In this document: positions 16,186 through 24,064 of the stretch, piece after piece
Position numbering within the stretch: the stretch's first letter is position 1
Layout of the letters: every line of letters starts with the position of its first letter
Assembly: GCA_026015035.1 (NCBI GenBank)
Contig: JAOZHB010000021.1
Span: 1-52,268 of the forward strand
DNA length: 52,268 nucleotides
Source of the DNA: Candidatus Bathyarchaeota archaeon
GTDB taxonomy: Archaea > Thermoproteota > Bathyarchaeia > RBG-16-48-13 > GCA-020355125
Direction of reading: 5' to 3'
Notes under the pieces: model-generated
What the model was told of the DNA's origin: nothing
The model's database searches: none
The model's input: only the letters and a program-made list of their open reading frames with translations
Position numbers and translations under genes: made by a program

Positions 16186-16865
16186 CTAGATCGTCATGAG
16201 GAGGCTTGTTTCGATGAGAGCTGCGACTATGAGGAGGAGGTAGATGGTGGTGAAGTAGTTTTTGCCGGTTTTATAGAGGGGTATGATCGTTTCGGTTGTG
16301 AGTTTTTTTCGTAGGTGGAGTTCGTAAAGGAACGCGATGGCGAGAATGAACACAAGGAGCTCAATGGAGGCGGGTACGATCGGTAGGTTGAAAATCGTTG
16401 AAATGGAGAAGGAGGAAAGAAGAAAGCCGGCAACAATCCCTTGAAGGATTCCGAAGATAATTGAGATGGCGGCGTAGGGTTGCGGGAAGTTCGGAAGTGA
16501 ATCGCTAACATTGTTACAGACTTTTCGATACCAGCTACTCTTGTTAAGGGTATATTCCTCTATAATCTCAACGAGCGGAAGAGGACTAGGAAAGATAAGA
16601 GTAGCGCGTTATTTGTGAGAATGCCTAAGAAGGTTCGTACATACCGATTGAAGACGGAGACTCCTCCTAATTGGCTTGCGACATATTCAGGGAAAACTTG
16701 GACGCGTTCCACAATATCTTCCGACTTCACTTCAATAACAATCGTTCCAACGCGCAAAGAGAAAGAAGACCACACCTGACCGACAGCGAAGCCTACGAAC
16801 AAGGGTAAAAGTAACGTAATAGTTGCATAGAGTAACGCTTTTCTCCGAACAATCGTTTTGATCAA
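16186..16865 (-). pseudogene. SpoIIM-like membrane protein split by a frameshift
   Basis: The first frame (16865-16560) gives a membrane helix near the start (LYATITLLLPLFVGFAVGQ) and a conserved LGILTNNALL segment typical of the archaeal SpoIIM/DUF95 family. It then reaches TAG, while the frame two bases over continues with FPSPLPLVEIIEEYTLNK and two or three further membrane helices (GILQGIVAGFLLSSF, IELLVFILAIAFLY, IYLLLIVAALIETSLL) to TAG at 16186. Together the pieces make ~226 residues, the usual family length. The break is around 16570-16605, at an AGTAGCGCGTTAT sequence. Recent inactivation or a sequencing error; both stop sites lie near repeat motifs. Confidence 0.6.
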
Positions 16866-17129
16866 GATTCACGGCCTCCAGTCGTTTCGTTGGCGGAGTC
16901 CTGAGTGCGATTGCGATAGGAGGGATTGAGAATCCACCCGAAGCAAGTATTATCGGAGCCACGTATTATGGTTATCCTTTCGTTTGACTATGATTAAGTG
17001 GTATGGAAATTAATAACTTATGGAACATTTTAGCGCGCGCGCACATACTTAGTCTTAAATCCCTATGCAACCTCTGTAAAAACGAGTTTAAGTTGTGTAT
17101 ATAGCGAAAGGACGGAGAGGTGAAAGCAT
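16866..17129. other. Spacer with TAGCGCGCGCGCA at 17031-17043
   Basis: No supported gene; the palindrome is in the likely 5' region of the carboxymuconolactone decarboxylase-like gene. Confidence 0.4.
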
Positions 17130-17702
17130 ATTCGATTAAATAAAGCACGCATTCTCCCTATAGAGGAGGAAGATAGGACGCCAGAGCAGCAAGAGATCAT
17201 CGACTCATTGATAGTAGGACCAACGGGGACGCGCATACAAAACCTCAGAAAAACGTGGCTTCAACACCCCACGCTCATGAAACGCTGGCAAGAGTTTGCG
17301 CGTTATCTGTATTTTGAATCAACGTTACCACCCCGCGATCGCGAGATCGCGATTCTGCGACTCAGTTGGCTATGTCAAGCAGAATATGCCTGGTCACGCC
17401 ATGCTCTCATAGGAAAACACACGGGACTCACGGAGCACGAGATCCATCGAATCGCACAGGAATCTCCTTCAGATACTTGGAGCGCCTTTGACGCCACCCT
17501 ACTACGTGCCGTTGATGAACTCCATGGGGATGCGTTCATCAGCGATACAGCTTGGAACGCCCTCGTAAAGCACTATTCTACGCAACAACTCATGGACTTT
17601 ATCCTTTTCGTCGGTGAATATACGATGATTTGCATGATGGTCAATAGTCTGGGTGTCCAATTAGATGATGGCGTATCGGGATTTCCCGATGTGAAACATT
17701 AG
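17130..17702 (+). CDS. Carboxymuconolactone decarboxylase / AhpD-like family protein
   Basis: The helical CMD fold is visible: a segment reading LPPRDREIAILRLSWLCQAEYAWSRH, in which the usual CxxxH peroxidatic motif is CQAEYAWSRH (only one Cys), followed by GLTEHEI and a helix bundle end TMICMMVNSLGV. Members act as decarboxylases or peroxide-handling enzymes; the single Cys makes AhpD-type disulfide chemistry unlikely. The family N-terminus (RILPIEEEDRTPEQQEII) lies before the first TTG at 17208 without a usual start codon, so the start is uncertain between 17130 and 17208. A CTAG/GC repeat follows the stop. Confidence 0.7.
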   Translation: MRLNKARILPIEEEDRTPEQQEIIDSLIVGPTGTRIQNLRKTWLQHPTLMKRWQEFARYLYFESTLPPRDREIAILRLSWLCQAEYAWSRHALIGKHTGLTEHEIHRIAQESPSDTWSAFDATLLRAVDELHGDAFISDTAWNALVKHYSTQQLMDFILFVGEYTMICMMVNSLGVQLDDGVSGFPDVKH

Positions 17703-17706
17703 AAGC

Positions 17707-17732
17707 TGGCTAGCTTTTTTGACGCGCGCGCA
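17707..17732. repeat. GGCTAGC plus GACGCGCGCGC repeat after the CMD-like gene
   Basis: Both motif types within 26 bases, starting five bases after the stop codon. Confidence 0.6.
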
Positions 17733-17800
17733 TACGCAAATAATTTTATCTGTGTCATGCTTTTTCCTAATATTATCGTTCTTATGAGAGATGATATGTG

Positions 17801-18187
17801 ATGAAGGGAAAAATTACTCGTGTTTGGCTATCAATGGTCACTGTGTCTGACTTAGATAAAGCCTTAACATTTTATAGTGAGATTCTTGGGTTACCGATCG
17901 CTCTTGATGCTAGAGCGTTTAATCATATCGAAGTGGGTCCTCATGAACCATTAGCTAAGATCGGTATCGAATCAACAGGCAAACAATCCAAGAGGAGAAA
18001 GTGGACTGGCATTGTGTTAGATACAGACGATATCTATGCACTCTATGAAAGACTAACAAAGAAAGGTGTAACATTCACACTTAAACCAACCAAAATGCCT
18101 TGGGGTGGAATAGTGGCTAACTTTCTTGATTCAGATAAAAACGAACTTCAGGTCGTTCAAGATCCAGAACATTATACAAGAGAATAG
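17801..18187 (+). CDS. VOC superfamily (glyoxalase/bleomycin-resistance) protein
   Basis: A single VOC domain of 128 residues built of two beta-alpha-beta-beta-beta halves: VWLSMVTVSDLDKALTFYSEILGLP and, in the second half, DDIYALYERLTKKGVTF...WGGIVANFLDSDKNELQVVQ with the closing Glu metal ligand. Members bind a divalent metal and catalyse isomerisation, epimerisation or dioxygenation, or sequester small molecules; this one cannot be assigned. ATG at 17801 is one codon after a GTG. It is a single gene with its own upstream A/T-rich region. Confidence 0.8.
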   Translation: MKGKITRVWLSMVTVSDLDKALTFYSEILGLPIALDARAFNHIEVGPHEPLAKIGIESTGKQSKRRKWTGIVLDTDDIYALYERLTKKGVTFTLKPTKMPWGGIVANFLDSDKNELQVVQDPEHYTRE

Positions 18188-18221
18188 ATCGTCTAACTTG
18201 TTAATTCAACGAATTTCAATG

Positions 18222-18240
18222 TTGGGTTTGGGAGCTAAAA
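18222..18240. repeat. CCCAAACCC / TAAAATT element, copy 1 (reverse)
   Basis: TTGGGTTTGGGAGCTAAAA is the reverse-strand version of the element at 23239 and 23963, and leads directly into a GC palindrome at 18241. Confidence 0.45.
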
Positions 18241-18254
18241 TTAGCGCGCGCGCT
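18241..18254. repeat. TTAGCGCGCGCGCT palindromic tract
   Basis: Between the convergent VOC and cupin genes. Confidence 0.7.
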
Positions 18255-18260
18255 CATCAT

Positions 18261-18286
18261 AAAAAAAGGGAGGGGATAACTCCCCT
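18261..18286 (-). terminator. Hairpin plus T-run terminator-like site after the cupin gene
   Basis: On the minus strand AGGGGA-GTTA-TCCCCT forms a 6-bp stem, followed by CCCTTTTTTT. It lies 38 bases after the cupin stop and resembles an intrinsic terminator; the T-run alone would be enough in archaea. Confidence 0.5.
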
Positions 18287-18323
18287 GATACAGTTCTAAT
18301 TGATAACCAAACATAACATTTGG

Positions 18324-18665
18324 TTATTTGACAATAGCGAGGTAGTCGGCTCTCGGCGGAGAAAAGGACTCTAACAGAGTGGCTCCACCCTCACTTAGCG
18401 GTCGACAACCATGCTTTTCGTTGGACTTGAAGACGTACGCTGTGTTCTCCCCAACGACGACAGGTCCATTCTCCGTCTGGAATTCAACGGTGCCTTTGAG
18501 GCAGACCCCGATCTGCTCATTCATGTGACCGTGGAGAGGTATCACTGCTGTGGGATCAAGATCTATGAGCATGAACATCTGTTTATCCCCGGAAACGAGG
18601 ATCTTGTTATTAACACCGGGTATGGTGGAGAATCCCTTCGCGTCTTCTCTTGTGACAACTATCAA
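18324..18665 (-). CDS. Cupin-domain protein
   Basis: A single cupin barrel: motif 1 reads PLHGHMNEQIGVCLKGTVEF (two His, a Glu) and motif 2 is GENTAYVFKSNEKHGCRP (last His). These form the usual metal site. Function is unknown. The frame opens at an ATG at 18728, but a TTG at 18665 has AAGGAAG about 8 bases upstream and begins with the family-like TREDAKGF sequence, so I prefer it (113 residues). It faces the VOC gene convergently, with a terminator-like hairpin between. Confidence 0.7.
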   Translation of the reverse strand: MIVVTREDAKGFSTIPGVNNKILVSGDKQMFMLIDLDPTAVIPLHGHMNEQIGVCLKGTVEFQTENGPVVVGENTAYVFKSNEKHGCRPLSEGGATLLESFSPPRADYLAIVK

Positions 18666-18926
18666 AACATACACTTCCTTAAATGACTGTTTTTCATGAG
18701 TGCCTAATAGACCTCTAAAGCACTCCATTTAAAGCTTTCCATGTACAATCGCCCCTGCTCAAAGCACGCTTCAGGCTCACCACCGCTCCATTTCGCGCTA
18801 GCGCACGCTATTCGGTTCAAGAGGCAGGCTAGCTATCTTGGAAGTAGCCTACATTGAAACGTACCTGACTTCCAGAAAAATCGACAGAGGAGTTATGCTA
18901 TAGGTACTCACGACATAGGTTGAATG

Positions 18927-19319
18927 CTACGCCAGTCGTGACTTCTCGGCATCGAACAGTACAACGATGACGGCGTTGGCCATGACGACCCCATGGATGT
19001 TGGGGAGATCGGTGGTCTGTGGTGTGGGGAAGCGTATACCTCCTTCCACAACGGTTATTCGCCTGGCTCCTTCAGGGAGTATCGAGAGGACAGCTGCCTT
19101 ATCCACTTTTTCAGGGTGTGGAGTTGCCACGGTTACATCGACCAAGAGGGCTTCGTCGAGGTCTTCGCGGCGCTTAATCTTCAGGATCTCACGTAGGCCG
19201 ATCATGCTTGAGTGGCTTATGGCGTCTTTTACAGCTCGCTGCGCAGCCTTCGTTTCATCTTCTCCGTGAAGATCGATTCCTGTGCCGACTTCAAGGACAT
19301 ATCTCCGCCAATCGGGCAA
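18927..19319 (-). CDS. Lin0512 family protein
   Basis: 130 residues that match the Lin0512 family: YVLEVGTGIDLHGEDETKAAQRAVKDAI at the start, with GTGxDLHG as the best conserved stretch, and later VTVATPHPEKVDKAAVLSILPEG and GIRFPTPQTTDL. The family is of unknown function, shared by bacteria and archaea, and probably forms a ring-like oligomer through its beta-alpha folds; that last point is inference. No operon partner on the minus strand. Confidence 0.75.
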   Translation of the reverse strand: MPDWRRYVLEVGTGIDLHGEDETKAAQRAVKDAISHSSMIGLREILKIKRREDLDEALLVDVTVATPHPEKVDKAAVLSILPEGARRITVVEGGIRFPTPQTTDLPNIHGVVMANAVIVVLFDAEKSRLA

Positions 19320-19598
19320 TTCTACGTCACCTCAAAAAAGAATAGCTCTCTCAAAATAAAAGGTTTGATACCATAATCGACTATCGTTGATGTAAGATAC
19401 GTTTTTCAATTCTTCATTACACTATACTAAATACACCATAGATAATCAAAATAAAAAGGGCAAAACCCGATTTAACCATATTTCCTAGTCAGACGCGCAC
19501 GAAACCCCCTACACTCTCAGATTCTGATATGACTTTAATATGGCTGTATGCGCACGGATTTTTCATGGTGAGAATCTATATCCTAAAACAGGTCTGTT

Positions 19599-20177
19599 TC
19601 ACTTCTTGATAGCGCGCGCGCTCTTTCTGTGATTTCCAATCTCGTAGACGTGTATTTGAGTTTGGTTATCAGCATTTATCGGTCGCCAACCGTCAAAGGT
19701 GTAGGTATGAGAGACCACTCGAGTTCCCGGTTTTAACTCTGTTTCAAGTTTGTGTTGCAGACTGTCATTCGTTATCTGTGAAAGGTACAGTGTCACGACA
19801 TCAGCCTCGCTGAGATCCTTACGAAAAACGTCCCCCCATACCACATCCACATTATCCTCTAAATTCAAACGGCGTATCCTCCATCGGATCCACACAACCC
19901 AGAGTGGATTCACTTCGATGCCAACAGATCGCGCGTGAAACTCTTTCGCAGCCGTTAGTATGATCCTGCCATCACCCGATCCAAGGTCGTAGACTACATC
20001 ATCGGGATTGATCTCGGCCATCGACAATATCTTACGCACAGTGTTTATCTTCGTAGGAATCCAAGGTGCTCCGAGGAAACCCGGGACAAGTATGAAGATA
20101 GCCACAATTACAATGATTAGTATCCAGAATTCTATGGAACCAAACTCAAATTGAAAAGCATCCTGCATTAATTCCAC
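19599..20177 (-). CDS. Membrane-anchored class I SAM-dependent methyltransferase
   Basis: One N-terminal membrane helix (about residues 18-36, WILIIVIVAIFILVPGFL) precedes GAPWIPT and a Rossmann methyltransferase: motif I VVYDLGSGDGRI, acidic strand 2 end GIEVNPLWV, and WGDVFRKDLSEADVVTLYL. Archaeal proteins of this build are usually annotated as DOT1-like or protein lysine methyltransferases; the target is unknown. The start is GTG 20177 or ATG 20168; a TTTATA element lies about 20-30 bases upstream, so the mRNA may be nearly leaderless. The last residues SARAIKK are encoded by the TAGCGCGCGCGCT repeat, so the C-terminus appears extended or replaced. Confidence 0.8.
   Translation of the reverse strand: MELMQDAFQFEFGSIEFWILIIVIVAIFILVPGFLGAPWIPTKINTVRKILSMAEINPDDVVYDLGSGDGRIILTAAKEFHARSVGIEVNPLWVVWIRWRIRRLNLEDNVDVVWGDVFRKDLSEADVVTLYLSQITNDSLQHKLETELKPGTRVVSHTYTFDGWRPINADNQTQIHVYEIGNHRKSARAIKK
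19610..19622. repeat. TAGCGCGCGCGCT inside the methyltransferase C-terminus
   Basis: The palindrome encodes Ser-Ala-Arg-Ala-Ile near the C-terminal end of the methyltransferase. Confidence 0.7.
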
Positions 20178-20237
20178 TCATTCCACTATCGTTAGGAGGA
20201 GGTATAAAGGATACCTGGTCTCTTAGCTAACTCATTA

Positions 20238-20254
20238 AGCGCGCGCGCTAGCTA
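20238..20254. repeat. AGCGCGCGCGCTAGCTA composite repeat
   Basis: Full GC palindrome fused to a CTAG tandem in the spacer before the secreted protein at 20373. Confidence 0.7.
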
Positions 20255-20372
20255 TAAGTCAATCATTAATTATTAGTAAATTAGTTTCGTAAATGTTATA
20301 AGAATTAAGTACATAATAAGCATTAACAATATACATAATAATTTTATAATGAAGTATGGAGAGTGTAGATTA

Positions 20373-20951
20373 ATGAAGAAGATTCTGACTTTCGTAGTCA
20401 TCTTGTCAATGTTTATTTTAACAGTTACAATACCAGAAGCTACTTACTGTGTAAACGAGTGGCCACCTGTAGAGGAATGGAATCCTATGCATCCAAGGGA
20501 AGCTCGACCTGATATAAATCCAATAGTTATCATGTGGGATGGAGTGTTCGATCTTTCGGAGAATGAGCCTTTCTATCTCTATTATGGGTGGGGTTTTACT
20601 CCAACTAATTTAGCCTATACATTTGATGGTGACCCGATTTCGCCTATAATCTGGAGCCTTCAAGGTCAGACTGATAGTGCTTACTGTCTATATACTGTAA
20701 CAATGAATGGGGAGTCCCTGAAGCCGACAAGCACTTTCACTGCGACTTGTAAGTGGCAAAGGGTTACGGGACAAGATCCTAGTGATGAAGATGCTTGGGT
20801 AATTATTCCGATAGGAGTACTCCATGAGTATTACATCGAGTTCCCAGACGGTTTACCTATAGAGGACTATGAAATTATCCTTCATGGTCAATGTACGGGT
20901 AACATCCCTGATGGAACTGTCGATAGCATCGTAACACTGCATGTAGAATAG
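20373..20951 (+). CDS. Secreted protein of unknown function
   Basis: I do not recognise this protein. MKKILTFVVILSMFILTVTIPEA is a typical Sec signal peptide region, followed by a mature part of about 170 residues, rich in Trp, Asp, Pro and beta-prone segments, with two or three Cys. It likely sits outside the cell. The ATG at 20373 places the signal peptide at the very start and is preferred to one at 20349. A second secreted protein, metzincin-like, follows in the same orientation 125-145 bases downstream. Its TAG stop is part of a TAGCTAGTTAGC repeat. Confidence 0.6.
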   Translation: MKKILTFVVILSMFILTVTIPEATYCVNEWPPVEEWNPMHPREARPDINPIVIMWDGVFDLSENEPFYLYYGWGFTPTNLAYTFDGDPISPIIWSLQGQTDSAYCLYTVTMNGESLKPTSTFTATCKWQRVTGQDPSDEDAWVIIPIGVLHEYYIEFPDGLPIEDYEIILHGQCTGNIPDGTVDSIVTLHVE

Positions 20952-21094
20952 CTAGTTAGCCAATTACTCGAGCGCGTACCGATTTCCTCAGGGAAGTTGT
21001 CGCCGATATCGCGCGATAGTGTTAGCTGGAGATTCAGAATTATTCTTCATAACAGCTTTATAGTACCTTCTTAAACGTGTTTAAGGATGTAATT

Positions 21095-21913
21095 TTGAAG
21101 AAGCGAATATCCTCAACGATTATGTTAAGCGTAATACTTTTACTGTCTTTGACGACTGTTACTGTGACATCTGTTGCATCTCCTCTTCAAGTCACCAAGC
21201 TGATGGATAAACCATCGTGGGCGGGTAACCCTGGTGGACCTAACGGTGGGGACGATGGTGAAGACACGACCGGTACTTATGTGTTGAATATCGAGATAGA
21301 CTACATGGAGGGACATGAACCAACACCAGAAGTATTAGATTACATAGTCAATTACTATGAAGCAAAGGGAATAGACGTGACGTTCTATCTTGATGGTTAT
21401 CCTGAAGACATTGTTATTAGCGAAGAGGTGCCACTTGCCAGTGAAGGCTGGAATGCGGTTGACGGTATTTCTGATAGTGAATTCGCAACTATTGAAGCTG
21501 AATACAATAATAATGACAATGGATACTTCGATAATTGGAAATGGGTTCTATTTGGAACAACCGTTGAAGGCGAACCCGATGTGGTGGGATACTGTTGGGT
21601 GCTGATAAGCGGTAAGGATTATGTGACTGGAAACTACATCTTCATAGCGGATGAGACTGCTGACGAATGGGGTGGCTCTGACGATCAACTCGTAATAGGG
21701 GCAGAGGCGTCGGTTCTGATGCATGAGATGGGACACAGCATAGGCATAGGTAAATTACACCCCAAGTTTGGGGAAAAATATGACCCCGATTCAGGTAGTG
21801 TCATGAGCTACCTCTCAGAAGTAAATGCGGGACTCTACGAGATGTGGTACTACAGCGACGCATACTGGGCCACGAGAAATATGGAGTATTACGAAGAAGA
21901 GCTGGTTACCTAA
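21095..21913 (+). CDS. Secreted zinc metalloprotease-like protein with a variant metzincin motif
   Basis: Signal peptide (KKRISSTIMLSVILLLSLTTV), a Gly/Asn/Asp-rich linker (NPGGPNGGDDGED), then a domain ending in LMHEMGHSIGIGKLHP (about residues 209-223) with HExxH for zinc and general base, a Gly, and a third His two places later than in classical metzincins (HExxHxxGxxxxH). SVMSYLS supplies the Met-turn about 15 residues on. I infer a secreted endopeptidase. The TTG at 21095 follows AAGGATG; a GTG lies at 21077. It may work with the neighbouring secreted protein. Confidence 0.65.
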   Translation: MKKRISSTIMLSVILLLSLTTVTVTSVASPLQVTKLMDKPSWAGNPGGPNGGDDGEDTTGTYVLNIEIDYMEGHEPTPEVLDYIVNYYEAKGIDVTFYLDGYPEDIVISEEVPLASEGWNAVDGISDSEFATIEAEYNNNDNGYFDNWKWVLFGTTVEGEPDVVGYCWVLISGKDYVTGNYIFIADETADEWGGSDDQLVIGAEASVLMHEMGHSIGIGKLHPKFGEKYDPDSGSVMSYLSEVNAGLYEMWYYSDAYWATRNMEYYEEELVT

Positions 21914-21967
21914 CAAATAAGAGCTAACACCTCTTTCTTTTTTCACTTACGCTTTTATATTAAGCTA

Positions 21968-22004
21968 TTAGCTAGCTAACTCGACACCATGGGACGCGCG
22001 CGCG
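21968..22004. repeat. TTAGCTAGCTAA and ACGCGCGCGCG repeat pair
   Basis: Both motif types 15 bases apart between the metzincin-like gene and the ICMT-like gene. Confidence 0.65.
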
Positions 22005-22118
22005 AGAAATATTCTCGTTTTGTTAGCTTTATTGAATTATTTTCTAAGAAACACATCGTAATGTTTTTCTTGATAACAGTTTTCCAACCAGTTATCTGGA
22101 TAAAGGAAGGTAGGGTGT

Positions 22119-22628
22119 ATGAGTGAAGGTGCACTAAGGAAACTGGATATAAAAGAGGATTGGGCAGGCATACTTTACATCCTCGTCGCGAGCAGTGGCT
22201 TCATCGTATCCTTATACGACTTCGTCGTCATCCAAAACCTGAATTTTCGGGTAAACATCTCGGTAATCTTCGGTATCCTACTGCTGATTATAGGAGGCAT
22301 CTTGAGGATTACAAGCAGAAAAGCGTTGATGAAAGCCGGGTTCGGTTTAGTGAATAGTGGTCGTCTCCAGATCGTTGAAGACCAGCAACTAGTAACCGAC
22401 GGCGTTTATCAGCATGTCCGTCACCCCCTCTACCTCGGGGAGATTACCCGGAACCTTGGATTCGCAATAACGCTTTCTAGCTTAGTTGGGTTTATGGTCA
22501 TGTTGGTTGGCAACGTATTCCTAGTTCTCAGACTTGAGATTGAGGAAAAGATGCTCATCGAAGAGTTGGGTCAAGGGTATACCGAGTACCGGAAAAGGAC
22601 AAAAAAACTAATACCTTTTATCTACTGA
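22119..22628 (+). CDS. ICMT-like integral membrane methyltransferase
   Basis: 169 residues with four to five membrane helices and the family's C-terminal catalytic pattern: VRHPLYLGEI (RHPxYxG binds S-adenosylmethionine) and a distal ...EEKMLIEELGQGYTEYRKRTKKLIP. Isoprenylcysteine carboxyl methyltransferase/PEMT relatives in prokaryotes methylate small lipophilic substrates at the membrane; the substrate here is unknown. SD-like GGAAGG precedes the start. A second, longer ICMT-like gene is at 24065-24733. Its TGA is followed after three bases by CTAGCGCGTGCTA. Confidence 0.8.
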   Translation: MSEGALRKLDIKEDWAGILYILVASSGFIVSLYDFVVIQNLNFRVNISVIFGILLLIIGGILRITSRKALMKAGFGLVNSGRLQIVEDQQLVTDGVYQHVRHPLYLGEITRNLGFAITLSSLVGFMVMLVGNVFLVLRLEIEEKMLIEELGQGYTEYRKRTKKLIPFIY

Positions 22629-22630
22629 AA

Positions 22631-22686
22631 CTAGCGCGTGCTATAGCTAGCTATCTGCGTACAGGTTTTTCTTCGTAAGCACGCGC
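22631..22686. repeat. CTAGCGCGTGCTATAGCTAGCTA cluster between convergent genes
   Basis: Three adjacent motifs (imperfect GC palindrome, CTAG tandem, ACGCGCG) fill the gap between the ICMT-like gene and the convergent zinc-ribbon gene. Confidence 0.65.
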
Positions 22687-22688
22687 GT

Positions 22689-23060
22689 TTATCGACGGGT
22701 TAAGCGATATACAACTCCAGAAATGATCAGTATTCCAACGATGATTATCGCGATAGGCCCTAGATAACTCCATATGTTTATGTTTGCTAGCAAAGCGAAT
22801 CCGAGGATAAGAATTATGACGCCAAAAATTATTCCCACAATTGCACCGCCATGGGGGAGACCGAAACATTCATCCTTAAACTCTCGTTCCATTTGCTTTC
22901 CCCAATTTTCAGCACGCTTACCAAAATCTTCTCCCCACTCGTCTACTCGTCTCTCCCAGTCCCATTTTTTCTCCTGTGAACTGGTTAGGTTTTCCCCGCA
23001 CTTAACACAGAAGGTAGCATCATCCGAATTTTTCACACCGCACTTCACGCAATAGACCAT
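22689..23060 (-). CDS. Zinc-ribbon membrane protein
   Basis: The ATG at 23060 gives 123 residues. An N-terminal zinc ribbon (YCVKCGVKNSDDATFCVKCG, two CxxC pairs) is followed by a charged, Trp-rich helix (about residues 33-65) and two C-terminal membrane helices (GAIVGIIFGVIILILGFALL and YLGPIAIIIVGILIISGVVY). Proteins with this plan are common and uncharacterised in archaea; the ribbon would face the cytoplasm. It is convergent with the ICMT-like gene and single. Confidence 0.7.
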   Translation of the reverse strand: MVYCVKCGVKNSDDATFCVKCGENLTSSQEKKWDWERRVDEWGEDFGKRAENWGKQMEREFKDECFGLPHGGAIVGIIFGVIILILGFALLANINIWSYLGPIAIIIVGILIISGVVYRLTRR

Positions 23061-23199
23061 AACAATTATCACTTCATTTAGCACTCAATACTCTAGATAG
23101 CTATATTAGGTTAAATTATAAGTTTACTAGCTAGCTGTATGCTTACGTATTTAAGGGCAAAAAGCCTAGATAAAACCGTTCTGTTTCCCCGCACATAAT

Positions 23200-23236
23200 T
23201 CTCACTCGCTCATCCGCCTGAATCGAGTATAGTTAG
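23200..23236. repeat. Dispersed ~38-bp repeat, copy 2
   Basis: CTCACTCGCTCATCCGCCTG followed by AATC and TAGTTAG; matches 12743-12781 with few differences. A TATTTAAGGG stretch lies about 50 bases upstream. Confidence 0.45.
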
Positions 23237-23238
23237 TT

Positions 23239-23270
23239 GGGATTAAAATTTAATCCCCAAACCCAAACCC
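23239..23270. repeat. GGATTAAAATTTAATCC palindrome with CCCAAACCC tail, copy 2
   Basis: A 17-base perfect palindrome continued by a CCAAACCCAAACCC tail; matches 23963-23995. It directly follows copy 2 of the 38-bp repeat. Confidence 0.55.
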
Positions 23271-23286
23271 TAAAAAAAATAAAATA
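23271..23286 (-). terminator. T-run after the PNPOx-like gene
   Basis: On the minus strand a TTATTTTATTTTTTTTA tract lies about 65 bases downstream of the PNPOx-like stop, a plausible archaeal T-rich terminator. Confidence 0.35.
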
Positions 23287-23348
23287 AGAGAGGGGATTAG
23301 GAGCTGTCAGCGGATTGTTAGTGAATAACCTCCTCTATTCGATACCTG

Positions 23349-23807
23349 TTACGTTAAGAGTTTGTCAAATCCTTGTTGAGCCATCGCTTTCAGTTTATCG
23401 GTGAGCTGAACTCGAATCCCCTGCGATATGGGCACCCATGTGAGTGCATCGCTTTTCACTTCCAAGATGTCAATCTCGACCATAACCACTTGGAAGGGAT
23501 AGCTCTCCATCCGTTCTTTAATGACATGAGCGTGTCCTCGAATACCTAACGCGATGTTACCTTCAGCCAGCACACACACCATCACCTTGCCGTCACGTAT
23601 AATGTTCGCAAAGGTTCGTTTGCTTGGACCGATTCCTACACGCAGAGTCTTCCGATCGAGGGCACGGAATATGCCATAGGGCGCGGTCCTAGGGAAACCA
23701 TCCTCATCAACCGTCGCAATCACAACGTGCGTGGATTGCGTATGTAGGAACTCAAACGCATTTTGCGGTAACTCGTCTCCCAATACGTCTACTGGCACAG
23801 TCAACAC
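23349..23807 (-). CDS. Pyridoxamine 5'-phosphate oxidase-like FMN-binding protein
   Basis: 152 residues with the split-barrel FMN-binding pattern: THVVIATVDEDGFPRTAPYGIFRALDRKTLRVGIGPSKRTFANIIRDGKVMVCVL, closely following the PNPOx/flavin reductase fold in which a strand-turn-strand over the DGxPxxxP segment holds the FMN phosphate. The substrate is unknown; F420- or heme-related variants are also possible. No ATG is present near the start; GTG at 23807 or the TTG after it is used. Confidence 0.75.
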   Translation of the reverse strand: MLTVPVDVLGDELPQNAFEFLHTQSTHVVIATVDEDGFPRTAPYGIFRALDRKTLRVGIGPSKRTFANIIRDGKVMVCVLAEGNIALGIRGHAHVIKERMESYPFQVVMVEIDILEVKSDALTWVPISQGIRVQLTDKLKAMAQQGFDKLLT

Positions 23808-23962
23808 CTTATAAAAATAATAATCTGGTTCTGGGATTTAAGACTTCAAACAAAAGAGAAAGAAAAAGCGCGTGCTATCGACGCAGAGCAAGTTTCTGAT
23901 TAACTTATATCTTAATTATGAGATAACTATTCATTTAATTTGGTCTTTAGTTAGCTAGCTTT

Positions 23963-23995
23963 GGGACTAAAATTTAGTCCCCAAACCCAAACCCC
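23963..23995. repeat. GGGACTAAAATTTAGTCCC palindrome with CCCAAACCC tail, copy 3
   Basis: A 19-base perfect palindrome followed by CCAAACCCAAACCCC. A CTAGCTAG tandem (23950-23960) abuts it. On the complementary strand three G-runs spaced by TTT are produced. Confidence 0.55.
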
Positions 23996-24064
23996 TAAGG
24001 TAATGATAATTAAATAAAAGGTGAAAATAAGTAGAATTGTTAACAGCTACGTGGGGGGGTTTGT

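Noticed and set aside
16732-16962. Minus-strand frame over the start of the SpoIIM-like gene
   Set aside because: It is out of frame with the membrane protein and shows no conserved pattern.
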